Shown: positions 1-8,357 of the stretch, in pieces
How positions within the stretch are numbered: position 1 is the stretch's first letter
How the letters are laid out: every line of letters begins with the position of its first letter
From: Clostridia bacterium
GTDB taxonomy: Bacteria > Bacillota > Clostridia > Oscillospirales > Acutalibacteraceae
NCBI GenBank assembly: GCA_017428625.1
Contig: JAFRQM010000011.1
Coordinates: 62,001 to 126,000, forward strand
Reading direction: 5' to 3'
Length of the DNA: 64,000 nucleotides
Program-made: the position numbers and the translations under genes
The notes under the pieces: generated by a model
Database searches by the model: none
Told to the model about the DNA's origin: nothing
What the model saw: the letters and a program-made list of their open reading frames with translations, nothing else

Positions 1-348
1 GAACTCGGCGCAGGCAAAACAGCCTTCACAAGAGGTTTTGTCAGAGGTTACGGAATTAAATGCAGGGTTTTCAGTCCGACATTTGCCATTGTAAACGAAT
101 ATAATGATAACGGTAAAACAGTCTATCATTTTGATATGTATCGTATTTCGGGAATTGATGACCTTTATTCGACAGGGTATTTTGATTACTTAGACAGCGG
201 TGCTGTTCTTGTTATTGAATGGAGCGAAAACATAGAGGCTGTTTTACCCGAAAACTGTGTAAGGGTTCATATCGGCAAATCAAATAAAGAAAACGAAAGA
301 ATAATAAAAATAGGAATTGGTGAAGCCTATGAAGATATTAGCGATTGA
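1..348 (+). CDS. tsaE: TsaE, tRNA threonylcarbamoyladenosine biosynthesis ATPase (5' end cut by window)
   Basis: The gene is open from the first base of the window, so its N-terminus is missing. The visible start reads ELGAGKTAFTRGF, the end of a P-loop (Walker A), followed by SPTFAIVNEY and the HFDMYR and EWSENI motifs typical of TsaE. TsaE is the small cytoplasmic ATPase that works with TsaB and TsaD to make the t6A base next to the anticodon of ANN-decoding tRNAs. It overlaps tsaB by about 20 bases, the usual tsaE-tsaB coupling. About 115 residues of a usual 140-155 are seen, so roughly 30 are lost upstream. The call is secure. Confidence 0.95.
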   Translation, partial: ELGAGKTAFTRGFVRGYGIKCRVFSPTFAIVNEYNDNGKTVYHFDMYRISGIDDLYSTGYFDYLDSGAVLVIEWSENIEAVLPENCVRVHIGKSNKENERIIKIGIGEAYEDISD

Positions 349-1030
349 TTCATCGGCAAAATCTGCAAGTGTTGCTGTTGCCGAAGACGGCAGACTGCTT
401 TCAGATTCTTTTGTCAATATCGGTCTTACTCACAGTGAAACACTTATGCCGATGATTGACTCTGTATTAAATAATGCAAAAATCGGAATAAAAGATATTG
501 ACAGTTTCTGTGTTACAGTCGGTCCCGGTTCTTTTACAGGTATCAGAATCGGTATATCAGCAGTAAAAGGCCTGGCTCAACCCTTCGATAAGCCCTGCAT
601 CGGAATATCAACACTTGATGCGATGGCTTATTATAATGAAGATTTCAATGGCATTATTTGTTGCGTTATGGATGCCAGATGCTCACAGGTTTATTGCGCT
701 GTTTATTCATGTTTTAATAAACAAATCAAAAGATTAACACAGGATATTGCAATTTCGATTGATGAGTTATACAATAAATTAAAGGAATATAATTGCAGCA
801 TTTTGCTTGTCGGCGACGGGGCTCAGTTTTGTTGTGAACGGCTTGTAAACAATCTGCCCAATGTTGTTCTTGCCGCTGAACAGACAAGGTATCAACGGGC
901 ATACGGAGCCGTTCTGGCGGCAGTCAGACAAAACATCTGCCCTGTTACGGCACAGGAGCTTACTCCTGTTTATTTAAGACTTTCTCAGGCTGAAAGAGAA
1001 TTAAAAAAGAAAAAGGAGAACAATGTATGA
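329..1030 (+). CDS. tsaB: TsaB, t6A biosynthesis partner of TsaD
   Basis: This ASKHA-fold protein of 233 residues starts MKILAIDSS and carries the GPGSFTGIRIGIS motif (about residues 65-77) that marks TsaB. It is the non-catalytic partner that dimerises with TsaD in t6A synthesis. A TTG lies upstream at 317, but the ATG at 329 gives the usual family N-terminus and sits behind a GGTGA-like ribosome site, so I chose 329. It overlaps tsaE upstream, and its stop overlaps the rpiB start as ATGA. The common rimI and tsaD neighbours are not next to it; rpiB follows instead. Confidence 0.95.
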   Translation: MKILAIDSSAKSASVAVAEDGRLLSDSFVNIGLTHSETLMPMIDSVLNNAKIGIKDIDSFCVTVGPGSFTGIRIGISAVKGLAQPFDKPCIGISTLDAMAYYNEDFNGIICCVMDARCSQVYCAVYSCFNKQIKRLTQDIAISIDELYNKLKEYNCSILLVGDGAQFCCERLVNNLPNVVLAAEQTRYQRAYGAVLAAVRQNICPVTAQELTPVYLRLSQAERELKKKKENNV

Positions 1031-1473
1031 TAGCTGTTGGATGCGATCATGGCGGATATGAACTTAAAGTCGCCGTTCTTAAGCACCTTGACGAAAAAGG
1101 AGTTCAATACAAAGACTTCGGAACATACAGTTCCGAATCCGTTGATTACCCTGTTTATGCTGAAAAGGTTGCAGAAGCAGTTACCTGCGGCGGGTATGAA
1201 CTCGGATTGCTTTTTTGCGGAACGGGTATAGGTATTTCTATTGCCGCAAACAAGGTGAAAGGCGTTCGCGCAGCATGCTGTTCCGATAGCTTCTCAGTCG
1301 AAATGACAAGACTTCACAACAACTCAAATATTCTTTGCCTCGGCGGCCGGGTTGTTTCAGTCGAAAAAGGAATTGAACTGGTTGATTTGTTTCTTTCAAC
1401 ACCGTTCAGTGGTGATGAAAGGCATCAGAGAAGAATTGACCTTGTTACCGCTCTTGAAGAAAAAAATAAATAA
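1027..1473 (+). CDS. rpiB: Ribose-5-phosphate isomerase B
   Basis: A 148-residue RpiB/LacAB-family sugar-phosphate isomerase that interconverts ribose 5-phosphate and ribulose 5-phosphate in the pentose phosphate pathway. The N-terminal MIAVGCDHGGYELK (conserved Asp and His), the CGTGIGISIAANK loop with the catalytic Cys near residue 65, and ARLHNNSN-like TRLHNNSN are all present. The length is normal for the family. The start codon overlaps the tsaB stop (ATGA), so translation is coupled. Together with upp downstream it forms a small ribose/PRPP/nucleobase-salvage group. Confidence 0.94.
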   Translation: MIAVGCDHGGYELKVAVLKHLDEKGVQYKDFGTYSSESVDYPVYAEKVAEAVTCGGYELGLLFCGTGIGISIAANKVKGVRAACCSDSFSVEMTRLHNNSNILCLGGRVVSVEKGIELVDLFLSTPFSGDERHQRRIDLVTALEEKNK

Positions 1474-1488
1474 CGGAGGGTTATTAAT

Positions 1489-2121
1489 TTGAATAACAAT
1501 ATTATTATTATGGAGCATCCGCTCATAAAACACAAAATCTCTTTACTCAGAGATAAAAGAACCGGCACAAACGAGTTCCGTCAGATTGTTGAAGAAATCG
1601 CTATGCTTGAAGGTTATGAAGCGCTTTCAGACCTTCCTCTTGAAGATGTTGAGATTGACACACCGATTGAAACCTGTATTACACCTATGATTTCCGGTAG
1701 AAAAATAGCAATTGTTCCGATACTACGTGCCGGTCTTGGTATGGTTCCCGGAATCCTTTCGCTTTGCCCTACGGCAAAAGTCGGTCATATAGGTATGTAT
1801 CGCGATGAAACTACACATGAACCGGTTCCCTATTACTGTAAACTTCCGAGACCCATTGAAGAGAGAACAATTATTCTTCTTGACCCAATGCTTGCAACCG
1901 GCGGATCTGCAGTTGATGCCGTGAATCAAATTAAAAAACTCGGCGGCAAAAACATTAAATTTATGTGCATTATCGCTGCACCTGAAGGTCTCGAAAAACT
2001 TTCAACAGCTCACCCTGATGTTCAGATTTATGTCGGTAACCTTGACAGAGAACTTAACTCTGACGCTTATATCTGCCCAGGTCTCGGCGATGCAGGTGAC
2101 AGAATTTTCGGAACAAAATAA
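1489..2121 (+). CDS. upp: Uracil phosphoribosyltransferase
   Basis: This enzyme makes UMP from uracil and PRPP for pyrimidine salvage in the cytoplasm. The 210-residue length is normal, and the signature [13 protein letters not shown] (PRPP-binding loop, about residues 128-140) and the C-terminal [13 protein letters not shown] are clear. The start is a TTG eight bases after a strong GGAGGG at 1475-1480; the later in-frame ATG at 1510 would be too far from that site. It is the last gene of the tsaE-tsaB-rpiB-upp run and is followed by a hairpin terminator. Confidence 0.96.
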   Translation: MNNNIIIMEHPLIKHKISLLRDKRTGTNEFRQIVEEIAMLEGYEALSDLPLEDVEIDTPIETCITPMISGRKIAIVPILRAGLGMVPGILSLCPTAKVGHIGMYRDETTHEPVPYYCKLPRPIEERTIILLDPMLATGGSAVDAVNQIKKLGGKNIKFMCIIAAPEGLEKLSTAHPDVQIYVGNLDRELNSDAYICPGLGDAGDRIFGTK

Positions 2122-2140
2122 GAATTACAGATATAATTAT

Positions 2141-2175
2141 AACCGGGAGGCGGAATGCTTCCCGGTTGATTGTTT
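2141..2175 (+). terminator. Rho-independent terminator after upp
   Basis: AACCGGGAG (2141-2149) pairs with TTCCCGGTT (2159-2167), nine pairs including one G-T, followed by a T-rich stretch (GATTGTTT). It lies 20 bases after the upp stop. Confidence 0.7.
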
Positions 2176-2184
2176 AAAGGATAA

Positions 2185-2212
2185 TTAAAACCTCCCGATT
2201 TTTAACGGGAGG
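2185..2212 (-). terminator. Terminator of the papain-like secreted protein gene
   Basis: CCTCCCG (2191-2197) and CGGGAGG (2206-2212) form a perfect 7-bp stem. Read on the minus strand it is followed by TTTTAATT, so it ends the minus-strand gene at 2227. Confidence 0.75.
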
Positions 2213-2226
2213 TTAATGTTGCAAGT

Positions 2227-2889
2227 TTATACGCCGTAGTTAGTAAGAACAACCGCATATTTTACAGGTTCTGCACCTTCTTTGGTGTATTTGTAAACAC
2301 TGCCTGTGCTACCGACTTTGCTGATTGTGAAATCAAGTTTTTTGGCGCCCCAGAGAAGCATTTCAACAAATGTAATATGTGGGAAACCGAGGTGGATAAT
2401 TTTTCTGGGGGAGCAAATGTTCCAGATAGTTGTGGCAAACATACTGCAGTTGCAGAAAACATAATCCCAATGGTTCATTAATTTCATAGCGTTTCCGCAT
2501 CTTCTGAGTTCAGACGCCGTAACGCTTGTTTTAAGATAGTATGACCTTTCATAAGTCGCAGGTTTAACCCAATATCTTTCAAGATTGTAGTGTATACCTG
2601 CGCCGCTGCCTCTGTCATGGAAGTTGCCAACCGAAACACAACCGCCTGCAGGAACAGTGTAATGACCAAACTCAAGAGGACTGTCGGAATTGTTGACCAT
2701 ATAAATCCAAACATGTGGTTCACGCTTGTTTGCGGGAGAATAGATGATATACATTGTAGCGACATTGCCGCTTGTAACAGCAGGTGCTTCTTCTTCAACA
2801 ATTTCGTCATCAGCAAAAGCAAATACGGGAATTGCGAGAATCATCAAAACCGCAAGTAATAATGCTGTAATCTTTCTTAGTTTTTCCAC
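2227..2889 (-). CDS. Secreted protein with likely permuted papain-like (LRAT/YiiX-type) fold
   Basis: The reading frame extends upstream, but a GTG at 2889 sits eight bases after GGAGG and begins a clean signal peptide (KLRK then a hydrophobic run ending PVFAFADD), giving 220 residues. The mature part holds PHVWIYM (His about 59) and later NCSMFATTIWN (Cys about 148). A His at the start of a strand followed by a Cys in an NC..FA motif is the arrangement of circularly permuted NlpC/P60 (LRAT, YiiX) hydrolases, so an exported thiol hydrolase or acyltransferase is a fair inference. The substrate is unknown. It stands alone with its own terminator and faces away from the gene at 3075. Confidence 0.65.
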   Translation of the reverse strand: MEKLRKITALLLAVLMILAIPVFAFADDEIVEEEAPAVTSGNVATMYIIYSPANKREPHVWIYMVNNSDSPLEFGHYTVPAGGCVSVGNFHDRGSGAGIHYNLERYWVKPATYERSYYLKTSVTASELRRCGNAMKLMNHWDYVFCNCSMFATTIWNICSPRKIIHLGFPHITFVEMLLWGAKKLDFTISKVGSTGSVYKYTKEGAEPVKYAVVLTNYGV

Positions 2890-3012
2890 TCTTAATACCT
2901 CCAATATAATTAATTTATATTGATTACTTTTATAATTTAACACCATTGTAAAAAAAAATCAATACATATTGTAAAAATATTTTATTAAAATACAATATAT
3001 TCTTTATAAATA

Positions 3013-3041
3013 TTGAAATTAAAGTATTTATTAAATATAAT
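3013..3041 (+). promoter_or_regulatory. Sigma-A type promoter for the zinc-ribbon gene
   Basis: TTGAAA at 3013-3018 and TATAAT at 3036-3041 with a 17-base spacer, 33 bases before the start codon. Confidence 0.6.
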
Positions 3042-3074
3042 ATAGATAAAAATTGATGTATAAGAGGTAGAAAA

Positions 3075-3839
3075 ATGGTTTGTTCTTGCAAACAGTGCGG
3101 TAAAGATTTTACTCTGAGTGAAGGCGAAATTGCATTTTTTAAAAGCAAAGGTCTCAGTTTACCTAAAAGATGTAAAGATTGCAGAAAAAAAAATTCAAGT
3201 AAAAATTCAAAAAAATCAAATATAAACAATTTTGAAAACAAACCTGTTGATACTGTTTTTTCATATTCCAGCAAAAAGAATGCCCAAACAGTATTCACGC
3301 CCTCGCAAAAATGCGGTATCGGAACAAAACCAGTTATTATATCTTCTTGTTTGATTATCATTGCATTAATCGGTTTGTTTGCTGTTAAACATTTTAAATC
3401 TAATAATTACAATCATAATGAACCTTTTCAAATAATAAATACTTCTGAATACTTTATTCAATATGAGAGTGAAACGGAACCTAAAACAGAACCGCCGGAA
3501 ACATCAACCTATTCTCAGCCAACAACGACAATTACCGTTTATACTGAACAATTCAACACATCGACACAGAATAATTACAGATTCCGCAACAATAAACTAT
3601 TGACATCTCATTATCAAAAACACGGTATTGAAATGGGATTCAATTCAAAAGAGTCATATGAAGCGGCGGCTTCAGCTGTTATCTCAAACCCAAACGCTGT
3701 GAGTAAACCTGAAAGTGATGACAATGACGGGGATATGGTTTATTATATAAAATCAACCGGCGAGATTGTTTTTTTATCTTCGGATGGTTATATCAGAACC
3801 TATTTTATTGCGACGGAAGATTATTTTAACAGACAATAA
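3075..3839 (+). CDS. Membrane-anchored zinc-ribbon protein with a possible BECR/RelE-like toxin-type C-terminal domain
   Basis: A 254-residue protein of three parts. Residues 3-36 carry CSCKQCGK and CKDCRKK, a four-Cys zinc ribbon. One membrane helix (about 86-104) follows. After a Thr/Glu/Pro-rich linker (about 130-165), residues 168-254 form a compact domain with SHYQKHGIEMGF, SKESYEAAAS and DGYIRTYF, ending YFNRQ. That last domain resembles the small domain found at the ends of some polymorphic and phage-borne proteins with a BECR-type (barnase/EndoU/colicin/RelE) RNase fold; this is from memory and not tested. The positive-inside rule places the ribbon in the cytoplasm and the C-terminus outside. 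AGAGGTAG precedes the ATG. No immunity-like gene is adjacent. Confidence 0.6.
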   Translation: MVCSCKQCGKDFTLSEGEIAFFKSKGLSLPKRCKDCRKKNSSKNSKKSNINNFENKPVDTVFSYSSKKNAQTVFTPSQKCGIGTKPVIISSCLIIIALIGLFAVKHFKSNNYNHNEPFQIINTSEYFIQYESETEPKTEPPETSTYSQPTTTITVYTEQFNTSTQNNYRFRNNKLLTSHYQKHGIEMGFNSKESYEAAASAVISNPNAVSKPESDDNDGDMVYYIKSTGEIVFLSSDGYIRTYFIATEDYFNRQ

Positions 3840-3844
3840 ACTAA

Positions 3845-3888
3845 AACAGAGTTTACAGGAACAAAATCCCGTAAACTCTGTTATTTTA
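3845..3888. terminator. Bidirectional terminator between convergent genes
   Basis: A perfect 12-bp stem, AACAGAGTTTAC (3845-3856) with GTAAACTCTGTT (3871-3882). The + side is followed by ATTTTAAA and the minus side by TTTTAG. It separates the zinc-ribbon gene from asnS. Confidence 0.85.
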
Positions 3889-5280
3889 AATATCTGCTGA
3901 ACCGGTTGTTCTCGGGAATGGGAGAACATCTCTGATATTCGAAATACCTGTAAGATACATTACAAGCCTCTCAAAACCAAGACCGTAACCGCTGTGTTTA
4001 ACACCGCCGAATCTACGCAGGTCAAGATACCATTCATAACTCTCTTTTTCAAGACCGAGTTCTTCAATTCTCTTTTCAAGCAACTCAAGACGTTCTTCTC
4101 TCTGGCTGCCGCCGATTATTTCCCCTATGCCCATAACAAGGCAATCCATTGCTGCTACTGTTTTGCCGTCATCATTAAGGCGCATATAAAAAGCCTTGAT
4201 TTCTTTTGGATAATTAGTTACAAAAACAGGGCGTTTAAAAACCTGTTCGGTAAGATATCTTTCGTGTTCTGTCTGAAGATCACAACCCCAACTGACTTTA
4301 TAATCGAAGTTTTCGTTGTTTTCTTCAAGAATTTTAACAGCGTCGGTATAAGTAATTTTACCGAATTCGGAATTAACAACAGAATTAAGCCGCTCAATCA
4401 GACCATTGTCAACAAACTGATTAAAAAACGCCAATTCCTGCGGGCAGGTGTCCATAACATATTTAATGACATATTTAATCATTGCTTCGGCGTTTTCCAT
4501 ATCGCCTTCAAGATCCGTAAATGCCATTTCAGGTTCAACCATCCAGAATTCCGCTGCATGTCGTTGGGTATATGATTTTTCTGCACGGAAAGTAGGTCCG
4601 AATGTATATACATTGCCGAACGCGAGAGCCATAGCCTCAGCCTGCAATTGTCCCGATACTGTTAAAAAAGCCTGCTTCTGGAAGAAATCCTGAGAATAAT
4701 CTATTTCTCCCGAATCATTTTTCGGAACATTTTCAAGGTCGAGAGTTGTAACCTTGAACATTTCGCCGGCACCTTCACAGTCGCTGCACGAAATCAGGGG
4801 AGTGTGCGCATAAACGAATCCTTTGGAATTAAAAAACTGATGAATGGCAAAAGCGGCTTGTGAACGAACGCGGAATGCAGCACTGTAAATATTTGCTCGA
4901 GGTCTTATATGTGAGATTGTGCGAAGATATTCAAGAGAGTGCCTTTTTTTCTGAAGGGGATAATCAGGTGAAGAAGGCGCGGCAACAGTAATTTCATCAG
5001 CGTTTATTTCAAAAGGTTGACCGGCTTGCGGAGTTAAAATAAATTTTCCTGTAACATAAAGAGCCGCTCCGACATTTTGCTTTGAAATGTCTTTATAGTT
5101 TTCTATTTTATCAATTTCAAATACAATCTGAACGTTGTTAAAACACGAACCGTCATTCAGTGCAATAAAGCCGATATTTTTTGAGTCACGGATGGTTTTG
5201 ACCCAACCGCAGACTGTTATTGTCTTGTTTTCAAAATCTTCAGGTGTTTTGTAAAGTTGTGAAAACTTTGTTAATTCCAA
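3886..5280 (-). CDS. asnS: Asparaginyl-tRNA synthetase
   Basis: A class II synthetase of 464 residues, normal for bacterial AsnRS, that charges tRNA-Asn. The N-terminal OB-fold anticodon domain (about 15-100, with [17 protein letters not shown]) is followed by the class II core: motif 2 [19 protein letters not shown] (about 232-252) and motif 3 [11 protein letters not shown] with [10 protein letters not shown] at the C-terminus. The PFPRT ending fits AsnRS and not AspRS. It starts 19 bases after the ComEA-like gene and seems to be the last gene of the minus-strand run that begins with the response regulator. No T-box leader is visible in that short gap. Confidence 0.95.
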   Translation of the reverse strand: MELTKFSQLYKTPEDFENKTITVCGWVKTIRDSKNIGFIALNDGSCFNNVQIVFEIDKIENYKDISKQNVGAALYVTGKFILTPQAGQPFEINADEITVAAPSSPDYPLQKKRHSLEYLRTISHIRPRANIYSAAFRVRSQAAFAIHQFFNSKGFVYAHTPLISCSDCEGAGEMFKVTTLDLENVPKNDSGEIDYSQDFFQKQAFLTVSGQLQAEAMALAFGNVYTFGPTFRAEKSYTQRHAAEFWMVEPEMAFTDLEGDMENAEAMIKYVIKYVMDTCPQELAFFNQFVDNGLIERLNSVVNSEFGKITYTDAVKILEENNENFDYKVSWGCDLQTEHERYLTEQVFKRPVFVTNYPKEIKAFYMRLNDDGKTVAAMDCLVMGIGEIIGGSQREERLELLEKRIEELGLEKESYEWYLDLRRFGGVKHSGYGLGFERLVMYLTGISNIRDVLPFPRTTGSADI

Positions 5281-5299
5281 TTATAATCATTCCTTTCAT

Positions 5300-5731
5300 T
5301 TAATAAACAGAAATATAATCTCTGATTTCTTCAAGCGTGTTTTCACCAATACCGTAAATATTTGTTATTTCTTCAACGCTGTCAAAATCGCCGAATTGCT
5401 CACGGTATTCTATAATCGCATTTGCGCGTTCAAGTCCGATGTTGTTAATTCCGGTCAATTCCTCAACAGTTGCAGTGTTTATATTTATCAATGTATGAAA
5501 ATCGCTGCTCTTTTCAACACTTTTTACTGTGGTTGATTCTTCTGATTCATAATTGTTCTCATTTGTATTACTCTTTTTGACTGCGGTCGTGATTACAATT
5601 ACATTTTTTTCGTTTCCGAAATCTGTATCAGCAAAAAGACCGGGTATATCAAATGCTGCGGTAATAATAATAACTCCGACAAGAATCAATCCCAGAGTAG
5701 CTAAAATAAATTCATGCTTTTTTTCACTCAT
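5300..5731 (-). CDS. ComEA-like membrane-anchored helix-hairpin-helix protein
   Basis: 143 residues: one N-terminal membrane helix (about 8-28), a Ser/Thr/Glu-rich spacer, and a C-terminal helix-hairpin-helix pair (about 80-143; ININTATVEELTGINNIG, then ITNIYGIGENTLEEI). This is the architecture of ComEA, the outer-face DNA receptor of natural competence. ComEA usually sits with comEC, which is absent here, and the protein is short of the SLBB domain found in many ComEA proteins. DNA binding at the cell surface is a reasonable expectation; a competence role is not shown. It starts a few bases after the MIF-like gene. Confidence 0.75.
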   Translation of the reverse strand: MSEKKHEFILATLGLILVGVIIITAAFDIPGLFADTDFGNEKNVIVITTAVKKSNTNENNYESEESTTVKSVEKSSDFHTLININTATVEELTGINNIGLERANAIIEYREQFGDFDSVEEITNIYGIGENTLEEIRDYISVY

Positions 5732-5734
5732 AAA

Positions 5735-6076
5735 TCAGAAATTCGAACCGTTCCAGCCCCAATAAGAGTTTTCTTCGTATTTTATATAAACAAAGTCAGG
5801 AGCAATACCGAGCTCTTCACCGAGAATCTTTGTTATTTCGGCAGTCAATGCCTGATAATTCTGCGAAGATGCTTTTCCGAATATGCTTACCTCAACAAAA
5901 GCCATATTATCTTCGTCTCCGTGAAAATACATTTTAACATCAGGGTTAATTGAAAGCATAAGCCATCTTTCACTTTTTCCCGGAATTATCTCAATAGCTT
6001 TTCCGAGTTTCTGCTTAATGATTTTTTCTTTATCGGCACTGACTCCGACATTTGTAGTTGTTTTGATATACGGCAT
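5735..6076 (-). CDS. MIF-family tautomerase
   Basis: A 113-residue protein resembling macrophage migration inhibitory factor along its full length. It begins MPYIKTTTNV, so Pro-1, the catalytic base of the tautomerase superfamily, is exposed after Met removal. The family features SRWLMLSI-like SERWLMLSINPD, the SIFGKASSQNY segment, ELGI.PD.VYI and the C-terminal GWNGSNF (compare GWNNSTF in vertebrate MIF) are all visible. The CXXC motif of human MIF is absent. It probably tautomerises phenylpyruvate-type keto-enols; the natural substrate in bacteria is unknown. It lies between a DUF5696 lipoprotein and the ComEA-like gene, with 15- and 3-base gaps. Confidence 0.85.
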   Translation of the reverse strand: MPYIKTTTNVGVSADKEKIIKQKLGKAIEIIPGKSERWLMLSINPDVKMYFHGDEDNMAFVEVSIFGKASSQNYQALTAEITKILGEELGIAPDFVYIKYEENSYWGWNGSNF

Positions 6077-6091
6077 ATAATCCTCCTGCGT

Positions 6092-8356
6092 TTAATTAAT
6101 TCTTTCAAAATCTTTAGAACCGATGACTACACCGGAAACAGTATAATCTTTGTCGGTATAATTTACATAAATCATTGAGCCGTTTTCATATTGTGTAAGA
6201 AATACTCCATCGTCAATCATAGAGTGTTCTGTAATTCTGACACTTCTCAAATCAGATAAAACTTCATTTGCCTTTTCATAGTATTCGGAAGCGGTATTAA
6301 TCCATGCGTCATAATAATAATCATGGTCATTTTTATTAAATTGATTATATCCCCATTCAAAATACGGGCAAGCACCGTATTCAATGTATTTCAGCATCGC
6401 TGACTCTTTATCATTGCTTAGATTGATAGGTTCTCCTGAATAATCAGCATTACCGTGAATCAACATTTGCAAAAAAGGAACCGCTTCATATGCACCGGTG
6501 CAGGTTACATCTGTTGAAAGGGGAATATCAATTATAATATCCGCAATTTTAAGCATATATATGTTACCGAAACTGACCATGGTTTTTTTATTTGTTGTTA
6601 ACGGAATAACAGAATTTGTAATATATTTTTGAGAGGATACTCTGTCATAATTATCAGATGAAAAATCCGAATAAAGCAATGAACCGATATCGTTCATGCA
6701 AAAGCCTGAAAAATACAAATATCTTGTGTTGACAAGTATTTTTTCAACTGCTTTTTCAAGAGCGGAAGGGGAGCGGAATTCTTTTTTTGTAAATTTGACA
6801 GAACTGAATTTTGAAAAAGGATTATTTATATAATAATTCAACGGTTTTCCGTGAATTGAAACTGCTTTTTCTGCTTGAGAAAGTCCGTCTGAGTCTTCAA
6901 GCAAATTGACATCAAAAAACAAATTCATATTTTGTGTGTCAATATAAGTATAGAGTTCAGAAAAATCTTTATGTGTGCCGAGGCGAAGAAGTAATGAAGC
7001 GCTGGAAATATCTCTTTGATTGCTGCCACCTTCAAAGGTTCCTCTATAACGAAGATTGATGTTATTAATACCCTTGTTTTTCATTCTGGTAACCATATCG
7101 GAGGCCTGTTCGGTGTTTGTTATTACCCGCAAACCATTGAACAACTCTTTGTATGAATCAAAAACGGTTCCGATAACAGACAGATTAAAAGGTAAAACGT
7201 TTTCTGCTTTTATGCTTCTTGTTGAAAGCACTGAATTCCTGATAAGTTGCTCTCTGCAAGCAGATGCCATTCCGGAATAAGTAGCATTATTACCCGAGAG
7301 AAATCTGTAACAAAGTTCTATTCCGTTTTTTTCCGAATAACTGTTTTGCGAAACAGTTAATGTTTTTCCGTCATAAATATACGGTGTTATATTAAATCCG
7401 GCATTTACGGTATTATACTCACTGTTATTTGTTGCTTTATCTGCAAAAACTGTAGCGATGGCATCTCCCTTGGTAATCAGCGCCACAAAGGCCCGAGAAT
7501 AATGCTTAACGCCGAAAGCAGGAACAAGAGCTACACCGTCTCCTTCTTCACCGGATACGGAAATATCTTTACCGTAAACAGGAAACATCAATTCTTCAAA
7601 TGAATCGTCTTTAACAAATGTTTTTATAACTGCCCCGCACCCGTCGGGAACAAAAATAAAATCATTATTATCTGAAAAATTATATGCTCCGAACCAATTT
7701 AAAAGATTGATATTTACTATTTTTGCATTTTTATTGCCGGAAAGATTCTTATGCTCACAGTTAACATACATGCTGCCGTCAGACAATGTTACGGTCAGTT
7801 TTACAGAAAAAGCAATGTCATTCTGGTTAAGAGATGGTTTTTCGGCTGTCTCTTTATCAGGATAAATATTATATGTAAAAACTGCGCCATTATCAATTAA
7901 ATCATAAAATGCTTTTTTATACTCAACAGAATTATCCTGTGAATTCAGAGAGTATTTATCTGTTCCCCCCAATACTTCAATGCTTACAACACTTGCGTCT
8001 CTTGTATCTTTGCCGGCATATTTACCTTCCGGCAAAACAGGCAACGCACTCCACAGAGAATTATCATCTGAATTCGATTCACTTTTTTGTTGAATGGAAA
8101 AAGAGCAGTTTTCAGTATCAACAAGCAGTTCAATAAAACCGGAGGTTAAAACAGGATGTGATTTCAGATTATCTTCTCTTGAACAATGAATTTCATAGTT
8201 GTCAGAAACATTGGAAATTGTATTAAGTGTTACCACTGTTTTACTGTCGGTCATTTTGCATCCGCTGAAAAAAATCAGTAAAAAAGTTGATATAAATAAG
8301 ATGATAAGAGTTTTAATCAAGCAATATTCAGTTTTTCCGGAATATGACAATTTCAT
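6092..8356 (-). CDS. DUF5696-type lipoprotein
   Basis: The ATG at 8356 sits seven bases after AGGAG and one base after the kinase stop, giving 754 residues; the longer open frame into the kinase gene is spurious. The N-terminus is a lipoprotein signal (hydrophobic run ending LLIFFSGCK, lipobox Cys about residue 32). The rest matches my memory of DUF5696 proteins, with FIFVPDGCGAVIKTF and VALVPAFGVKHYSRAFVA followed by a TIM-barrel-like half. Such proteins often accompany oligosaccharide transporters in Firmicutes and may be glycoside-hydrolase-like, but no function is proven. Tight coupling to the two-component system suggests an extracellular partner or target of it. Confidence 0.7.
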   Translation of the reverse strand: MKLSYSGKTEYCLIKTLIILFISTFLLIFFSGCKMTDSKTVVTLNTISNVSDNYEIHCSREDNLKSHPVLTSGFIELLVDTENCSFSIQQKSESNSDDNSLWSALPVLPEGKYAGKDTRDASVVSIEVLGGTDKYSLNSQDNSVEYKKAFYDLIDNGAVFTYNIYPDKETAEKPSLNQNDIAFSVKLTVTLSDGSMYVNCEHKNLSGNKNAKIVNINLLNWFGAYNFSDNNDFIFVPDGCGAVIKTFVKDDSFEELMFPVYGKDISVSGEEGDGVALVPAFGVKHYSRAFVALITKGDAIATVFADKATNNSEYNTVNAGFNITPYIYDGKTLTVSQNSYSEKNGIELCYRFLSGNNATYSGMASACREQLIRNSVLSTRSIKAENVLPFNLSVIGTVFDSYKELFNGLRVITNTEQASDMVTRMKNKGINNINLRYRGTFEGGSNQRDISSASLLLRLGTHKDFSELYTYIDTQNMNLFFDVNLLEDSDGLSQAEKAVSIHGKPLNYYINNPFSKFSSVKFTKKEFRSPSALEKAVEKILVNTRYLYFSGFCMNDIGSLLYSDFSSDNYDRVSSQKYITNSVIPLTTNKKTMVSFGNIYMLKIADIIIDIPLSTDVTCTGAYEAVPFLQMLIHGNADYSGEPINLSNDKESAMLKYIEYGACPYFEWGYNQFNKNDHDYYYDAWINTASEYYEKANEVLSDLRSVRITEHSMIDDGVFLTQYENGSMIYVNYTDKDYTVSGVVIGSKDFERIN

Positions 8357-8357
8357 T

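Noticed and set aside
2930..3361. Minus-strand open frame of 143 codons between the two divergent genes
   Set aside because: It covers the 5' part of the zinc-ribbon gene in antisense and is rich in Phe/Leu runs typical of AT-rich antisense sequence.
3994..4575. Long + strand open frame inside asnS
   Set aside because: It lies opposite a complete, motif-bearing asnS and has no ribosome site.
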